Source of the DNA: Lentisphaerae bacterium GWF2_49_21
Lineage (GTDB): Bacteria; Verrucomicrobiota; Lentisphaeria; Victivallales; GWF2-50-93
Direction: 5' to 3'
Length of the DNA stretch: 64,000 bases
Assembly: GCA_001804805.1 (NCBI GenBank)
Contig: MHBH01000043.1
Span: 1 to 64,000 of the forward strand
Shown: positions 1 through 7,670 of the stretch, one piece after another
How positions within the stretch are numbered: the first letter of the stretch is position 1
Layout of the letters: each line of letters opens with the position of its first letter
The notes under the pieces: generated by a model
Told to the model about the DNA's origin: nothing
The model's database searches: none
The model's input: the letters and a program-made list of their open reading frames with translations, nothing else
Translations under genes and position numbers: made by a program

Positions 1-33
1 AGATGCCTTCGCGATGTCGATAATGCCTGCCAT
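1..33 (-). CDS. Start of a divergent regulator, possibly LacI family (partial)
   Basis: Only eleven codons lie in the window, reading leftwards off the edge as MAGIIDIAKAS. This resembles the DIAK-AGVS opening of LacI-type helix-turn-helix proteins, but eleven residues cannot prove the family. The start is well supported by its upstream sequence: GGAGG at 39-43 lies five bases before the ATG, preceded by a perfect palindrome at 44-63 and a consensus promoter at 67-95. The gene is divergent from murD. Palindrome and promoter together suggest autoregulation, which is an inference. Confidence 0.45.
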   Translation of the reverse strand, partial: MAGIIDIAKAS

Positions 34-43
34 GCCTGCCTCC

Positions 44-63
44 AATGTTGAACGTTCAACATT
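44..63. promoter_or_regulatory. Perfect 20-bp palindrome, candidate LacI-type operator
   Basis: The two 10-base arms (AATGTTGAAC and its reverse complement) meet at a central CG, as in many LacI-family operators. The site covers the expected transcription start of the promoter at 67-95 and touches the ribosome site of the leftward gene, so a bound repressor would block its own gene. Confidence 0.5.
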
Positions 64-66
64 AAT

Positions 67-95
67 ATTATACGGCATCAGCTGCCCCGTGTCAA
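67..95 (-). promoter_or_regulatory. Consensus sigma-70 promoter for the leftward regulator
   Basis: On the minus strand TTGACA (95-90) is followed after exactly 17 bases by TATAAT (72-67). Both hexamers match the consensus perfectly. The predicted start, near 60, falls inside the palindrome at 44-63. Confidence 0.7.
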
Positions 96-140
96 GCAGC
101 ACGTGCGAAATTTTCAGGAATTAACGAATCCGGAGTAACG

Positions 141-161
141 CATCACTCAACATTCATCATT
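141..161. repeat. Three degenerate heptamers
   Basis: Units CATCACT, CAACATT and CATCATT follow without gaps. This is a short member of the 7-bp-period arrays found through the window and lies between the leftward regulator and murD. Nothing else recognisable was seen in 96-268. Confidence 0.5.
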
Positions 162-268
162 TTGAGCTCTTCGACTTGCCCAAGGGCAGTTCCAGTGGTA
201 CTCATAATCCGGGATTTCTCTTTTTGTTGTTTTGTTTTGCAAATTACTTTACGGACATCGCGAGGAAT

Positions 269-1648
269 ATGAAAAATCAGTCGTCATCATTCGAAAACAT
301 ACTGGTCCTCGGCCTTGGCATCAGCGGCCGCGCGGCGGTCTCGCTTGCGCTCAAGCTTGGTTCAAACGTGACCGCCATCGATGAAAAGAATTCACCTGAA
401 CTCGCAAAATATAAAAGATCCCTTTCGAAGAACAGGAGGCTCAAGATCATCCTCGGCTGGAAAGGCGGTCGGCTACCTGCCTCAGACCTGACAGTGATAG
501 TGATCAGTCCCGGGATATCGACTACCTCTCCGATGGGCAAATCCGCATCCGCAAGCGGCATCCCGGTGATCAGCGAACTTGAATTCGGTGCACGCCATTG
601 CAGGACTCCGATCATAGCGATCACTGGGACGAACGGAAAGACCACCACAACTGAGCTCACATGCCATCTTTTGAATTCCATAGGAGTCAAGGCGGAAACA
701 GCGGGCAATATCGGAGTTCCGCTGAGCAGAGCGATCCTTGCAAGGAAACAGCCGGACTTCTATGTCGTCGAGGCAAGCTCCTTCCAGCTTGACGCCTGTT
801 CGACATTCAAACCGCTGACCGCAGCAATACTGAACATAACATCCGATCATATGAACAGGTACAGGACTGAAGATGACTATGCAGCTTCGAAGTTCAGCGT
901 TTTCAGGAACATCGATTCTGCTGAAAAGAAGATAATCCGTTCAGACCTTCTGAAATATTGGAGGAAATTCAATACGGGCAGGCCAAGCAGGCCAGGGCCT
1001 GTTATCTTTTCCTCGGAAAAATCAGACTCCGACTATTATTTCGACGGAAAAGACATTTTCATCAAGGGCAGGAAATTCATGGATATTTCAGAAACCAGGC
1101 TTCTGGGTACCCATAACGCGGAAAACCTGCTCGCTTCACTTGCCCTCGTTTTAGCGGTAATACCGGACGCGTCAAGGGAACGTCTCAGGAAGGGGGCAAA
1201 GAATTTCAGGACAGGCCCACACAGGCTTGAAATCGTCCTCAGGAAAAACGGCATTACCTGCATAAATGATTCAAAGGCGACAAACCCAGACTCGACCGTA
1301 GTGGCATTGAAGGCGGTCGGAGGCAGGAAGAACGTCTGCCTCATAGCCGGCGGACTCGACAAAAACATGGATTTCACCCCTGTCTTAGCCGAGAAAAACA
1401 GGATAAAGGCGGCCTTTCTTGTAGGAGAATGCAAAAAAAAGTTGGCAAATTTGTGGAAAAATGATATAAGTTGCGTAATATTTAATAGTTTTGAAGATGC
1501 TGTGCTTGCCGCATGCGGCAAAGCAGGACGCGGAGACGTGGTTCTTCTGGCACCGGGTTGTGCAAGCATGGACATGTTCAAGGACTATAAGGACAGGGGT
1601 CAAAAATTTACTTTTATAATTAACAGGAGGTTTGAAAGTGAAAAATAG
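269..1648 (+). CDS. murD: UDP-N-acetylmuramoyl-L-alanine--D-glutamate ligase
   Basis: MurD adds D-glutamate to UDP-MurNAc-L-alanine in the cytoplasm during peptidoglycan synthesis. The 459-residue protein starts with a Rossmann-like segment (GLGISG, residues 15-20), carries the Mur-ligase ATP loop GTNGKTT (120-126), and later has the ligase motifs HNAENLLA and NDSKATNP. I chose the ATG at 269, just after GAGGAA; an open frame upstream to a TTG at 176 encodes a hydrophobic stretch unlike MurD. The stop overlaps the next gene by about ten bases, so the two are probably co-transcribed. The usual mur/fts neighbours are absent here. Confidence 0.95.
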   Translation: MKNQSSSFENILVLGLGISGRAAVSLALKLGSNVTAIDEKNSPELAKYKRSLSKNRRLKIILGWKGGRLPASDLTVIVISPGISTTSPMGKSASASGIPVISELEFGARHCRTPIIAITGTNGKTTTTELTCHLLNSIGVKAETAGNIGVPLSRAILARKQPDFYVVEASSFQLDACSTFKPLTAAILNITSDHMNRYRTEDDYAASKFSVFRNIDSAEKKIIRSDLLKYWRKFNTGRPSRPGPVIFSSEKSDSDYYFDGKDIFIKGRKFMDISETRLLGTHNAENLLASLALVLAVIPDASRERLRKGAKNFRTGPHRLEIVLRKNGITCINDSKATNPDSTVVALKAVGGRKNVCLIAGGLDKNMDFTPVLAEKNRIKAAFLVGECKKKLANLWKNDISCVIFNSFEDAVLAACGKAGRGDVVLLAPGCASMDMFKDYKDRGQKFTFIINRRFESEK

Positions 1649-2555
1649 GCGCATGAAGGTTTTACTCGGGGTCGCAGCTGTACATGTCATTGCCATTGGG
1701 ATGCTCAGCATGACCGGTTGCAAAAGTCAGGAAGTTCTCAAGGACAGGCCTTACATTCCAGCTCCGTCCGAATCTCCGGCTATAGATCTTTCGACGACAA
1801 ATATCATCCTCCCTCCTACGCCGGTAATTCCTGAAATAAAGACTGAACCTATCAAATATAAGGTCGTAAGCGGCGACTCCTTCTGGAAAATCTCAAGAAG
1901 CTACGGCGTAAGCAAGGAAGAGCTTGCCGCCTACAACAACATGTCCCTTCAGAAACCCCTGAAGATCGGCACGACTCTTATGATTCCGCCTGGTGGAGCT
2001 CCTGTCCCACCTGAGAAGCTTGCCGCCTACAAGTCAGGCAAGGAAGGCGCAAAAGGCGCACCTCGTCCATCAGACGGCTCCTATACTGTAGTAAACGGTG
2101 ATTCTCTCTGGAAGATCGCCAACAAGTACAATGTAAAGACGGACGCCCTGATCTCCGCCAACAACCTCGATCCGAAAAAAGCTCTCCAGGTTGGACAGAA
2201 GCTTACAATTCCAGAAGCTGGCGCCGCCGCTCCTGCTGGCGCTCCGCTCAAGAAACCCCTTGAATCCGTAACCATGCCCATTGAACCTGCGAAGCCCGCA
2301 GGCCCGAGCGAAGAGGAAAAACTTCTGAACGAACTCGAAGGTGGCGCTCCTTCTCCATCAGCGGCTCCCGCAATGGACATGCCCGCCGCGCCTGCTGGAA
2401 TCTTCTCCGACCATCCGGTGTCTGAAGGCGAAACGGTTGACGATGTCGCCCAAATGTACGGGCTCAGGACCGATGATATCAGGAATGCAAATCCAGGAAT
2501 ACCTGCAGACGGGAAGCTCAAGGCAGGCTCCACGATCAAGATTCCTGAGAAATAA
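1638..2555 (+). CDS. Lipoprotein with three LysM domains
   Basis: LysM domains bind N-acetylglucosamine-containing glycans such as peptidoglycan. The 305-residue protein has a signal peptide ending in a lipobox (LSMTGC, Cys28), so it is probably a lipoprotein. LysM modules lie near residues 74-118, 150-193 and 262-303, each beginning with a GDS- or GET-type turn (SGDSFWKIS, NGDSLWKIA, EGETVDDVA) and joined by Pro/Ala-rich linkers. The start is the GTG at 1638, seven bases after AGGAGG (1625-1630); an in-frame TTG at 1632 and ATG at 1653 are alternatives. The overlap with murD suggests coupled expression and a cell-wall role. A strong terminator follows. Confidence 0.88.
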   Translation: MKNRRMKVLLGVAAVHVIAIGMLSMTGCKSQEVLKDRPYIPAPSESPAIDLSTTNIILPPTPVIPEIKTEPIKYKVVSGDSFWKISRSYGVSKEELAAYNNMSLQKPLKIGTTLMIPPGGAPVPPEKLAAYKSGKEGAKGAPRPSDGSYTVVNGDSLWKIANKYNVKTDALISANNLDPKKALQVGQKLTIPEAGAAAPAGAPLKKPLESVTMPIEPAKPAGPSEEEKLLNELEGGAPSPSAAPAMDMPAAPAGIFSDHPVSEGETVDDVAQMYGLRTDDIRNANPGIPADGKLKAGSTIKIPEK

Positions 2556-2582
2556 GATCATATAAGAAATTTCACTTTCATG

Positions 2583-2615
2583 CAGAACTTCTCCTCGGAG
2601 AAGTTCTGTTTTTTT
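2583..2615 (+). terminator. Rho-independent terminator after the LysM gene
   Basis: A perfect stem (CAGAACTTCTCC pairing with GGAGAAGTTCTG) is followed by seven T. It closes the murD-LysM unit and lies just before the AMMECR1 gene. Confidence 0.9.
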
Positions 2616-2628
2616 AAACCCTTTGCGC

Positions 2629-3216
2629 ATGGGGATGCCAATGAAGGAAAATGAAGCCTATTCCTCTGACGAGAAGAAGATGATGCTTTCCCTCGCACGT
2701 TCTACAATAATGAACGCATTGAAGAAGGAGAAACTCCCGGATCCCGGAGCCCTTCCTGAAAAGCTGCACGAAATCCGCTCCTGCTTCGTCACACTGCACA
2801 GTTCCGACGGCGGCCTCCGCGGCTGCATCGGCAACATAGAGGCGTTTGAGCCCCTCTGCGAAAACATCATGCATAACGCACTGAATTCCGCATTCGGGGA
2901 TCCAAGATTCAAAAGGATGAAGTCACTTGACGAACTCTCCGTCGTCCATATTGAAATTTCCGTGCTCACGCTTCCGTCAAAGATCAAATCGCCCGATGAA
3001 TTCGTCATAGGGAAGCATGGCATAATCCTGCTGAAGGATTTCCACAGCTCGGTATTCCTCCCGCAGGTCGCCCCGGAACAGGGATGGGACCTTGAAACCA
3101 CAATGGTCCACCTATCCCTGAAGGCCGGACTTGAACCCTACGCATGGAAGGAGCCGGACGTGGAATTCAAGGTCTTCGAGGCGGTCGTCTTTTCTGAAAA
3201 GCAAAAGGATACATGA
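2629..3216 (+). CDS. AMMECR1-domain protein (AmmeMemoRadiSam protein A type)
   Basis: This protein of about 195 residues is a single AMMECR1 domain, a conserved family of unproven biochemical function often found with Memo and radical-SAM partners. The diagnostic LRGCIG motif is present (SDGGLRGCIGNIEAF), as are the NALNSAFGDPRF and FLPQVAPEQGWD segments. No Memo or radical-SAM gene is adjacent. Start is uncertain: ATG codons at 2629, 2635 and 2641 are in frame with no strong ribosome site, and the GGGGAT before 2641 slightly favours that one. The stop overlaps the next start in ATGA, indicating translational coupling. Confidence 0.87.
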   Translation: MGMPMKENEAYSSDEKKMMLSLARSTIMNALKKEKLPDPGALPEKLHEIRSCFVTLHSSDGGLRGCIGNIEAFEPLCENIMHNALNSAFGDPRFKRMKSLDELSVVHIEISVLTLPSKIKSPDEFVIGKHGIILLKDFHSSVFLPQVAPEQGWDLETTMVHLSLKAGLEPYAWKEPDVEFKVFEAVVFSEKQKDT

Positions 3217-4889
3217 ATGATAAAAGCAAATTAATGCTCTGGGGCTGCATGGCTCCTCTTGCGCTCCTTTTTGCCATTTCAATCTTAATCGCAGTCTGGA
3301 CATATCCCCGCTCCAAGCCTTCTGAACCTCCCACATTCATAAAGGATGCCGAACCAAAGGTCGAGGAAATAGAGAAGGACCTGAAACAGAAGCTCCCCTC
3401 TGAAAAGAAAGATTATGACATCGACCAGACCGTGATGGCCCTGTACAGTATTGAAAGGGCTCTTTCGGAAGCTAAAAACTTCAACGAACTCACACCATTC
3501 ATTCTGCAGCGGGAGTCAGATCTTGTCGCCCCCGACGCCGCCACTCTTAAATACCGTTTCTTCAATGTCTACAAGAAACTGCTCGAATCCAAGGACAAGA
3601 TAGACGAGATGGATTCCATCTACAAGATAACTTCCGGCGCGATCACCGATATCGCCGGAATCACAGGTTCCGATTTCATCACTGGAATGAAAATCGACAG
3701 GGAACAGGCGAAGAAGGTCTGGCAGAAGAGGCTTGAAGAGGCCGCAAAGTATGATAGGATAAAAAAACGTCTCGAGGAACAGCAGGACGAGATGATAGAT
3801 CTCCTTTTCGAATACTGTTCTGTCAGCGCCAAATACCTTGGTGAATGGAACAGGCTCTGCTCGGCAAGGGACCGGGCCTATCTCGCATTCTACGAGCGTG
3901 ACTGGAATGAAGTTGTGAACAGCGCACAGGCGGCCGCTTCAATCTCTCCGCACGAAAAAGAAGCCCACATCCTGCTTGCACTTGCATTGCTCGAACGAGG
4001 CAGGGAGACTGATGCCTCCTCGGCAAAACCCGTCATTGATGAAATACTCAAGGAGCATGGCGGGCAGTATGCTCCAGCACTGCTGTTGAAGGGCGTCCTT
4101 GAAATGAAATCCCGCAGCTATGACAAGGCCGTGATAGATTTCGACCAGTCAGCCGCCTATTATCCGAAGCAGATGGAGGAGCTTACGGACACATTGAACC
4201 TCTACAGGAAACGCCATTATCTCAACAGCTCAAAGGAAGGGCGTGTGATAATAAACACGTACCGAGGGATAATGACCGGCGCCGGCTATTTCAGCCCGGA
4301 TTTCCAGAAGGCACGGATATATTCCGAAAAAGGGCAGAATGATCTCGCGAGACAGAAGATATTCGACCACTTCTTCAGGCGCAGGCTGCAGGGACAATGG
4401 GACAAGATATTGTCGGATTTCCAGTTCTGCAAGAACTATCTGGACATGGAACTCCCGGGCCCAATCGATCTCTCAATCGAACCCGCCTGGCTCTCAAACA
4501 GCGTAATTGTCAATGTGAACAACAAGAGCAAGAAGGACATCCATAATGTGACGCTTCTCCTCTGTGTGCGGTTCACCGATATGTTCAAAGGCGACTATAT
4601 CTCATTTCCAGTGGGCGAATCCGTCGCCCTGCTTGGTGCGGAATCAAGCGTGACCGTTGGAAGACAGAACATAAATGAAATCACAAAGGACAATCTCGGC
4701 TCCGTGAAGAAATGGAAGGACATAATCGAATATGGCGCTGTTCTTATTTCAGACGAAGTCATAACCTGGGTTCCCCCTGCTCCCAAATCCGCTGAAGCTG
4801 AATCACAGGAAAAATCCCCCGGAAAACAGGATCCCGCCTCAAAAGCGAAGGAAATCATCAAGGACGTAATCGACTCAACAGTGAAATAA
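3213..4889 (+). CDS. Membrane-anchored protein with TPR-like helices
   Basis: I do not recognise a named family for this 558-residue protein. An N-terminal membrane segment (residues about 8-30) is followed by a charged, helix-rich body. The middle third contains tetratricopeptide-like pairs (around YERDWNEVVNSAQAA and SYDKAVIDFDQSAAYYP). The C-terminal part looks beta-rich (PIDLSIEPAWLSNSVIVNV) and ends in a Lys/Pro/Ser tail. It is coupled to the AMMECR1 gene by a 4-base overlap. A periplasm-facing scaffold role would fit but is inference. Confidence 0.75.
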   Translation: MNDKSKLMLWGCMAPLALLFAISILIAVWTYPRSKPSEPPTFIKDAEPKVEEIEKDLKQKLPSEKKDYDIDQTVMALYSIERALSEAKNFNELTPFILQRESDLVAPDAATLKYRFFNVYKKLLESKDKIDEMDSIYKITSGAITDIAGITGSDFITGMKIDREQAKKVWQKRLEEAAKYDRIKKRLEEQQDEMIDLLFEYCSVSAKYLGEWNRLCSARDRAYLAFYERDWNEVVNSAQAAASISPHEKEAHILLALALLERGRETDASSAKPVIDEILKEHGGQYAPALLLKGVLEMKSRSYDKAVIDFDQSAAYYPKQMEELTDTLNLYRKRHYLNSSKEGRVIINTYRGIMTGAGYFSPDFQKARIYSEKGQNDLARQKIFDHFFRRRLQGQWDKILSDFQFCKNYLDMELPGPIDLSIEPAWLSNSVIVNVNNKSKKDIHNVTLLLCVRFTDMFKGDYISFPVGESVALLGAESSVTVGRQNINEITKDNLGSVKKWKDIIEYGAVLISDEVITWVPPAPKSAEAESQEKSPGKQDPASKAKEIIKDVIDSTVK

Positions 4890-4952
4890 CTATCATCTTT
4901 GCATTTATTATATTCATGTGTTAACTTATCAAATAACCTATTAGGGGGATTT

Positions 4953-6125
4953 ATGATATATAAGCTTCTGTCAGCAATTTCCTGCAGTTTTCTTCTCATT
5001 TCAATATGCTGCCAGTCCGCCCCCATCCCGCCAGGGCCATATGATACCCAGAGGGCAAAGACCGGAACGATCGTCAAATGCAGCCCCGATGGAAAAGCCG
5101 AAGGTTCGCTCCTGCCCGGCGAAGCCATCAGGAACCTGAAGAAAGGTTCAATACTCCATCTGTGCCCCGGAAACTACAGTTCCTCCTTTGATATTGACAT
5201 GGACAATCTTATAATCGAAGGTGAAACGGGGAAATACTGCAGTGCAAGCATCCGGTTGAAGGGCAAGAAGAACATTATCAGGAACCTCTGGACGAGCAGT
5301 GTCGAATGCGAGACGGACATCACTGTCATTGATTCAGTCATAGGCCATTATTCCTGTGAGAACAATGACAAGAAAATGACTCAGGAATTCTACAACTCAT
5401 GTTTCAATACAATAGATGTCTATAGCTACAAGGACAACAAGCTCACGTTCCTGAAATGCAATATTGTAAGCGACAACAGCTATGCGTTCTGGATTTCCTG
5501 GGGTGACGGGAACTTATACTTCACAAACTGCATCTTATATGGGAAGAACAAGCTTTTCAACCTCCCCGAACGCGACAAGGGCAACGATCAGGGAATAAGG
5601 ATCTCCCTGGATAATACTCTTCTCTATGGTGAAATGGCTCTTGCGGACGGAATTAGCAAAGGAGGGGTCAACAGCAGCGGCAAGGAGGAGAAGGCCCTTG
5701 ACTTGAAAGGTCTTAAAAGACTGTCTAAACAGCTTACTACCAGGGGCGACATCATCAACGAAAGACCCATCTTCAAGAAAGAGCTCCAGACAAGATTTGC
5801 GGTCCCTGATGGAGTACGCGTCATTCACAGTTCATCTTCATCCTACTATACGGATCTGAATGTGTTCGTCCTCGATGACAAATCACCCGGAAAAGACAAG
5901 AATATCGGCGCAAATCTCAATGAAATGGGCTTCCCTGTACCTGAACAGCCAAAGGATCCGAAGAAGACTGCTGCCACGCCCCCGGCTCCAGCCCCTACCC
6001 CTGCTGCACCAGCTCCAGCAGTAAAACCGCCAGTCGGGGAAAAACCTGCCGTGAAGGAGAAGGCCGGCGAAACAAACCAGAAGAATCCGGAGCTGCCAGC
6101 TCCAGTCGGACCTAAACTTTTTTAG
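4953..6125 (+). CDS. Exported protein, possible beta-helix fold, Pro/Ala-rich tail
   Basis: The 390-residue product has a clear signal peptide (MIYKLLSAISCSFLLISICC). Its body contains repeated short strands of the form 'LTFLKCNIVSDNSYAFW', 'LYFTNCILYG' and 'ISLDNTLLYG', suggesting a right-handed beta-helix like pectate-lyase-type proteins, though no catalytic motif is evident. The last 60 residues are Pro/Ala/Lys-rich, a possible wall-spanning linker. I chose the ATG at 4953 because AGGGGGA precedes it; an upstream in-frame start would spoil the signal peptide. It converges with hemL and overlaps it by 14 bases. Confidence 0.75.
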   Translation: MIYKLLSAISCSFLLISICCQSAPIPPGPYDTQRAKTGTIVKCSPDGKAEGSLLPGEAIRNLKKGSILHLCPGNYSSSFDIDMDNLIIEGETGKYCSASIRLKGKKNIIRNLWTSSVECETDITVIDSVIGHYSCENNDKKMTQEFYNSCFNTIDVYSYKDNKLTFLKCNIVSDNSYAFWISWGDGNLYFTNCILYGKNKLFNLPERDKGNDQGIRISLDNTLLYGEMALADGISKGGVNSSGKEEKALDLKGLKRLSKQLTTRGDIINERPIFKKELQTRFAVPDGVRVIHSSSSSYYTDLNVFVLDDKSPGKDKNIGANLNEMGFPVPEQPKDPKKTAATPPAPAPTPAAPAPAVKPPVGEKPAVKEKAGETNQKNPELPAPVGPKLF

Positions 6126-7419
6126 TCAGGTATTCCTTGAGCAGTCCGGCAAGGTATCCGATATCTTTTTCCGAATGTGCCGCGGAAATGAAACCCACTT
6201 CGAACTGAGATGGCGACAGATAAATCCCCTTCTTCAGCATAGACCTGAAGAAATCTGCGAACTTCGCAGTGTCGCAGTCTCTTATCTCTTCAAGATTCCT
6301 GAGCGGCTTCCTGCCAGTAAAGAAAATTGTGAACATACCGCCTTCGCTCACACAATGGACGCCAAGCCTTTTTTCACTTGCCTTCTTATTCACAAGGCAC
6401 TCAATTTTCTTTGCGAACTTCGCAAGTCGTGGATAAGGATTTTCCTTTTTGAGTATCTTCAGCGTCTCGATGCCTGCTGCGAGCGCGACAGGATTTCCGC
6501 TGAGTGTGCCGGCCTGATAGACCGGACCAAGGGGCGCAAGCTTCTTCATTATCGCAGCCTTTCCACCAAGTGCACCAATCGGCATCCCTCCTCCAATGAT
6601 CTTACCGAGAGTCGTAAGATCAGGAGTTATCCCGCAGATTTTCCCGTATGTCGTCGGACCAAGACGGAATCCGGTTATGACTTCATCGAAAATCAAAAGT
6701 GATCCGCTCTTTTTTGTCAGCTTCCTCAATGATTCAAGGAATCCAAGTTCCGGCTTGACAAGACCCATGTTTCCGGCGACTGGCTCCACTATCACTGCCG
6801 CAATATCATTCCCGTGTTTAGAGAAAATCTTTTCCACTGCCGCAATGTCATTATACGCACAGACAAAGACATCATTCACAGCTCCGGCTGGGACTCCTGC
6901 GGAACTTGAAATCCCACCGGTAAGAAGCCCGCTTCCAGCGGCCACAAGCAGATAGTCGGCATGTCCATGATAGCATCCGTCGAACTTGAGGATCTTGTTC
7001 CTTCCGGTGAATCCTCTTGCAAGCCTGATAGCAGTCATCACCGCTTCAGTCCCAGAGGTCACCATCCTGACCATTTCCAGATAAGGAACCATGTCGGTCA
7101 ACAGTTCGGCCATCTCGACTTCCCGGGGAGTGCATGTGCCAAAGCTCATACCATCTGCTGCGGCTTTCTGTACCGCCTCGACAACTTCCCTTCTCGCATG
7201 ACCTAGGATAAGCGGCCCCCACGATCCGCAGAAGTCAATATATCTTTTCCTGTCTGTGTCAAAGACATAAGCCCCCTGCCCTTTTTTCATGTAGACAGGA
7301 TTCCCGCCAACGGACCTGAACGCCCTCACCGGGCTGTTCACTCCGCCGGGGATTAGTTTTTCAGCACGTTTGAACAAAACATTGCCAATTGTCGATTGCC
7401 GATTGCCGATTTTTTTCAT
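6112..7419 (-). CDS. hemL: Glutamate-1-semialdehyde 2,1-aminomutase
   Basis: HemL is a PLP enzyme converting glutamate-1-semialdehyde to 5-aminolevulinate, following HemA. The 435-residue protein has the family opening LIPGGVNSPVRAF, the aspartate motif LLIFDEVITGFR and the PLP-lysine region TTLGKIIGGGMPIGALGG. Start is the ATG at 7417-7419, six or seven bases after GAAGGA. The N-terminal IGNRQSTIGN segment is encoded by a 7-bp repeat array, so the terminus looks altered by repeat expansion. The gene continues the hemA-hemCD-hemB order but is separated from hemB by a tannase-like gene and hipBST. Confidence 0.95.
   Translation of the reverse strand: MKKIGNRQSTIGNVLFKRAEKLIPGGVNSPVRAFRSVGGNPVYMKKGQGAYVFDTDRKRYIDFCGSWGPLILGHARREVVEAVQKAAADGMSFGTCTPREVEMAELLTDMVPYLEMVRMVTSGTEAVMTAIRLARGFTGRNKILKFDGCYHGHADYLLVAAGSGLLTGGISSSAGVPAGAVNDVFVCAYNDIAAVEKIFSKHGNDIAAVIVEPVAGNMGLVKPELGFLESLRKLTKKSGSLLIFDEVITGFRLGPTTYGKICGITPDLTTLGKIIGGGMPIGALGGKAAIMKKLAPLGPVYQAGTLSGNPVALAAGIETLKILKKENPYPRLAKFAKKIECLVNKKASEKRLGVHCVSEGGMFTIFFTGRKPLRNLEEIRDCDTAKFADFFRSMLKKGIYLSPSQFEVGFISAAHSEKDIGYLAGLLKEYLTKKV
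7381..7415. repeat. Heptamer array inside the hemL start
   Basis: Five consecutive 7-base units: ATTGCCA, ATTGTCG, ATTGCCG, ATTGCCG, ATTTTTT. The array lies within the first codons of hemL and is translated as part of its N-terminus. Confidence 0.8.
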
Positions 7420-7441
7420 ATAAATCCTTCGCTGTAATTCT

Positions 7442-7576
7442 GCCAAGCAGACGCTTGGCGTTCCCGGCCCGGGAGCGCCGACCGTCTGGTCGGCTTAAAA
7501 TGAAAACAATCAAAAACGCGCAATAAATTGCGCTACTACCAACAAATTTGAGACAAACTAAAGTTTGAACTCCAAC
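7442..7576. repeat. Cluster of REP-like palindromes upstream of hemL
   Basis: Four palindromes sit side by side. GCCAAGC-AGAC-GCTTGGC occupies 7442-7459; a CCCGG-centred one follows; GCCGACC-GTCT-GGTCGGC occupies 7477-7494; a GTAGTAG-footed one (minus strand) occupies 7517-7539; a GGAG-footed one occupies about 7551-7576. No gene is visible in 7420-7670. Confidence 0.75.
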
Positions 7577-7670
7577 GGGCTTGTTTCCGCAACAAACGTT
7601 TTCTGGAGTTTTGAAATCAGCTCATCCATCTAATTTTATTTTTATATTCAAATCGGCAATTCTCACTGCC

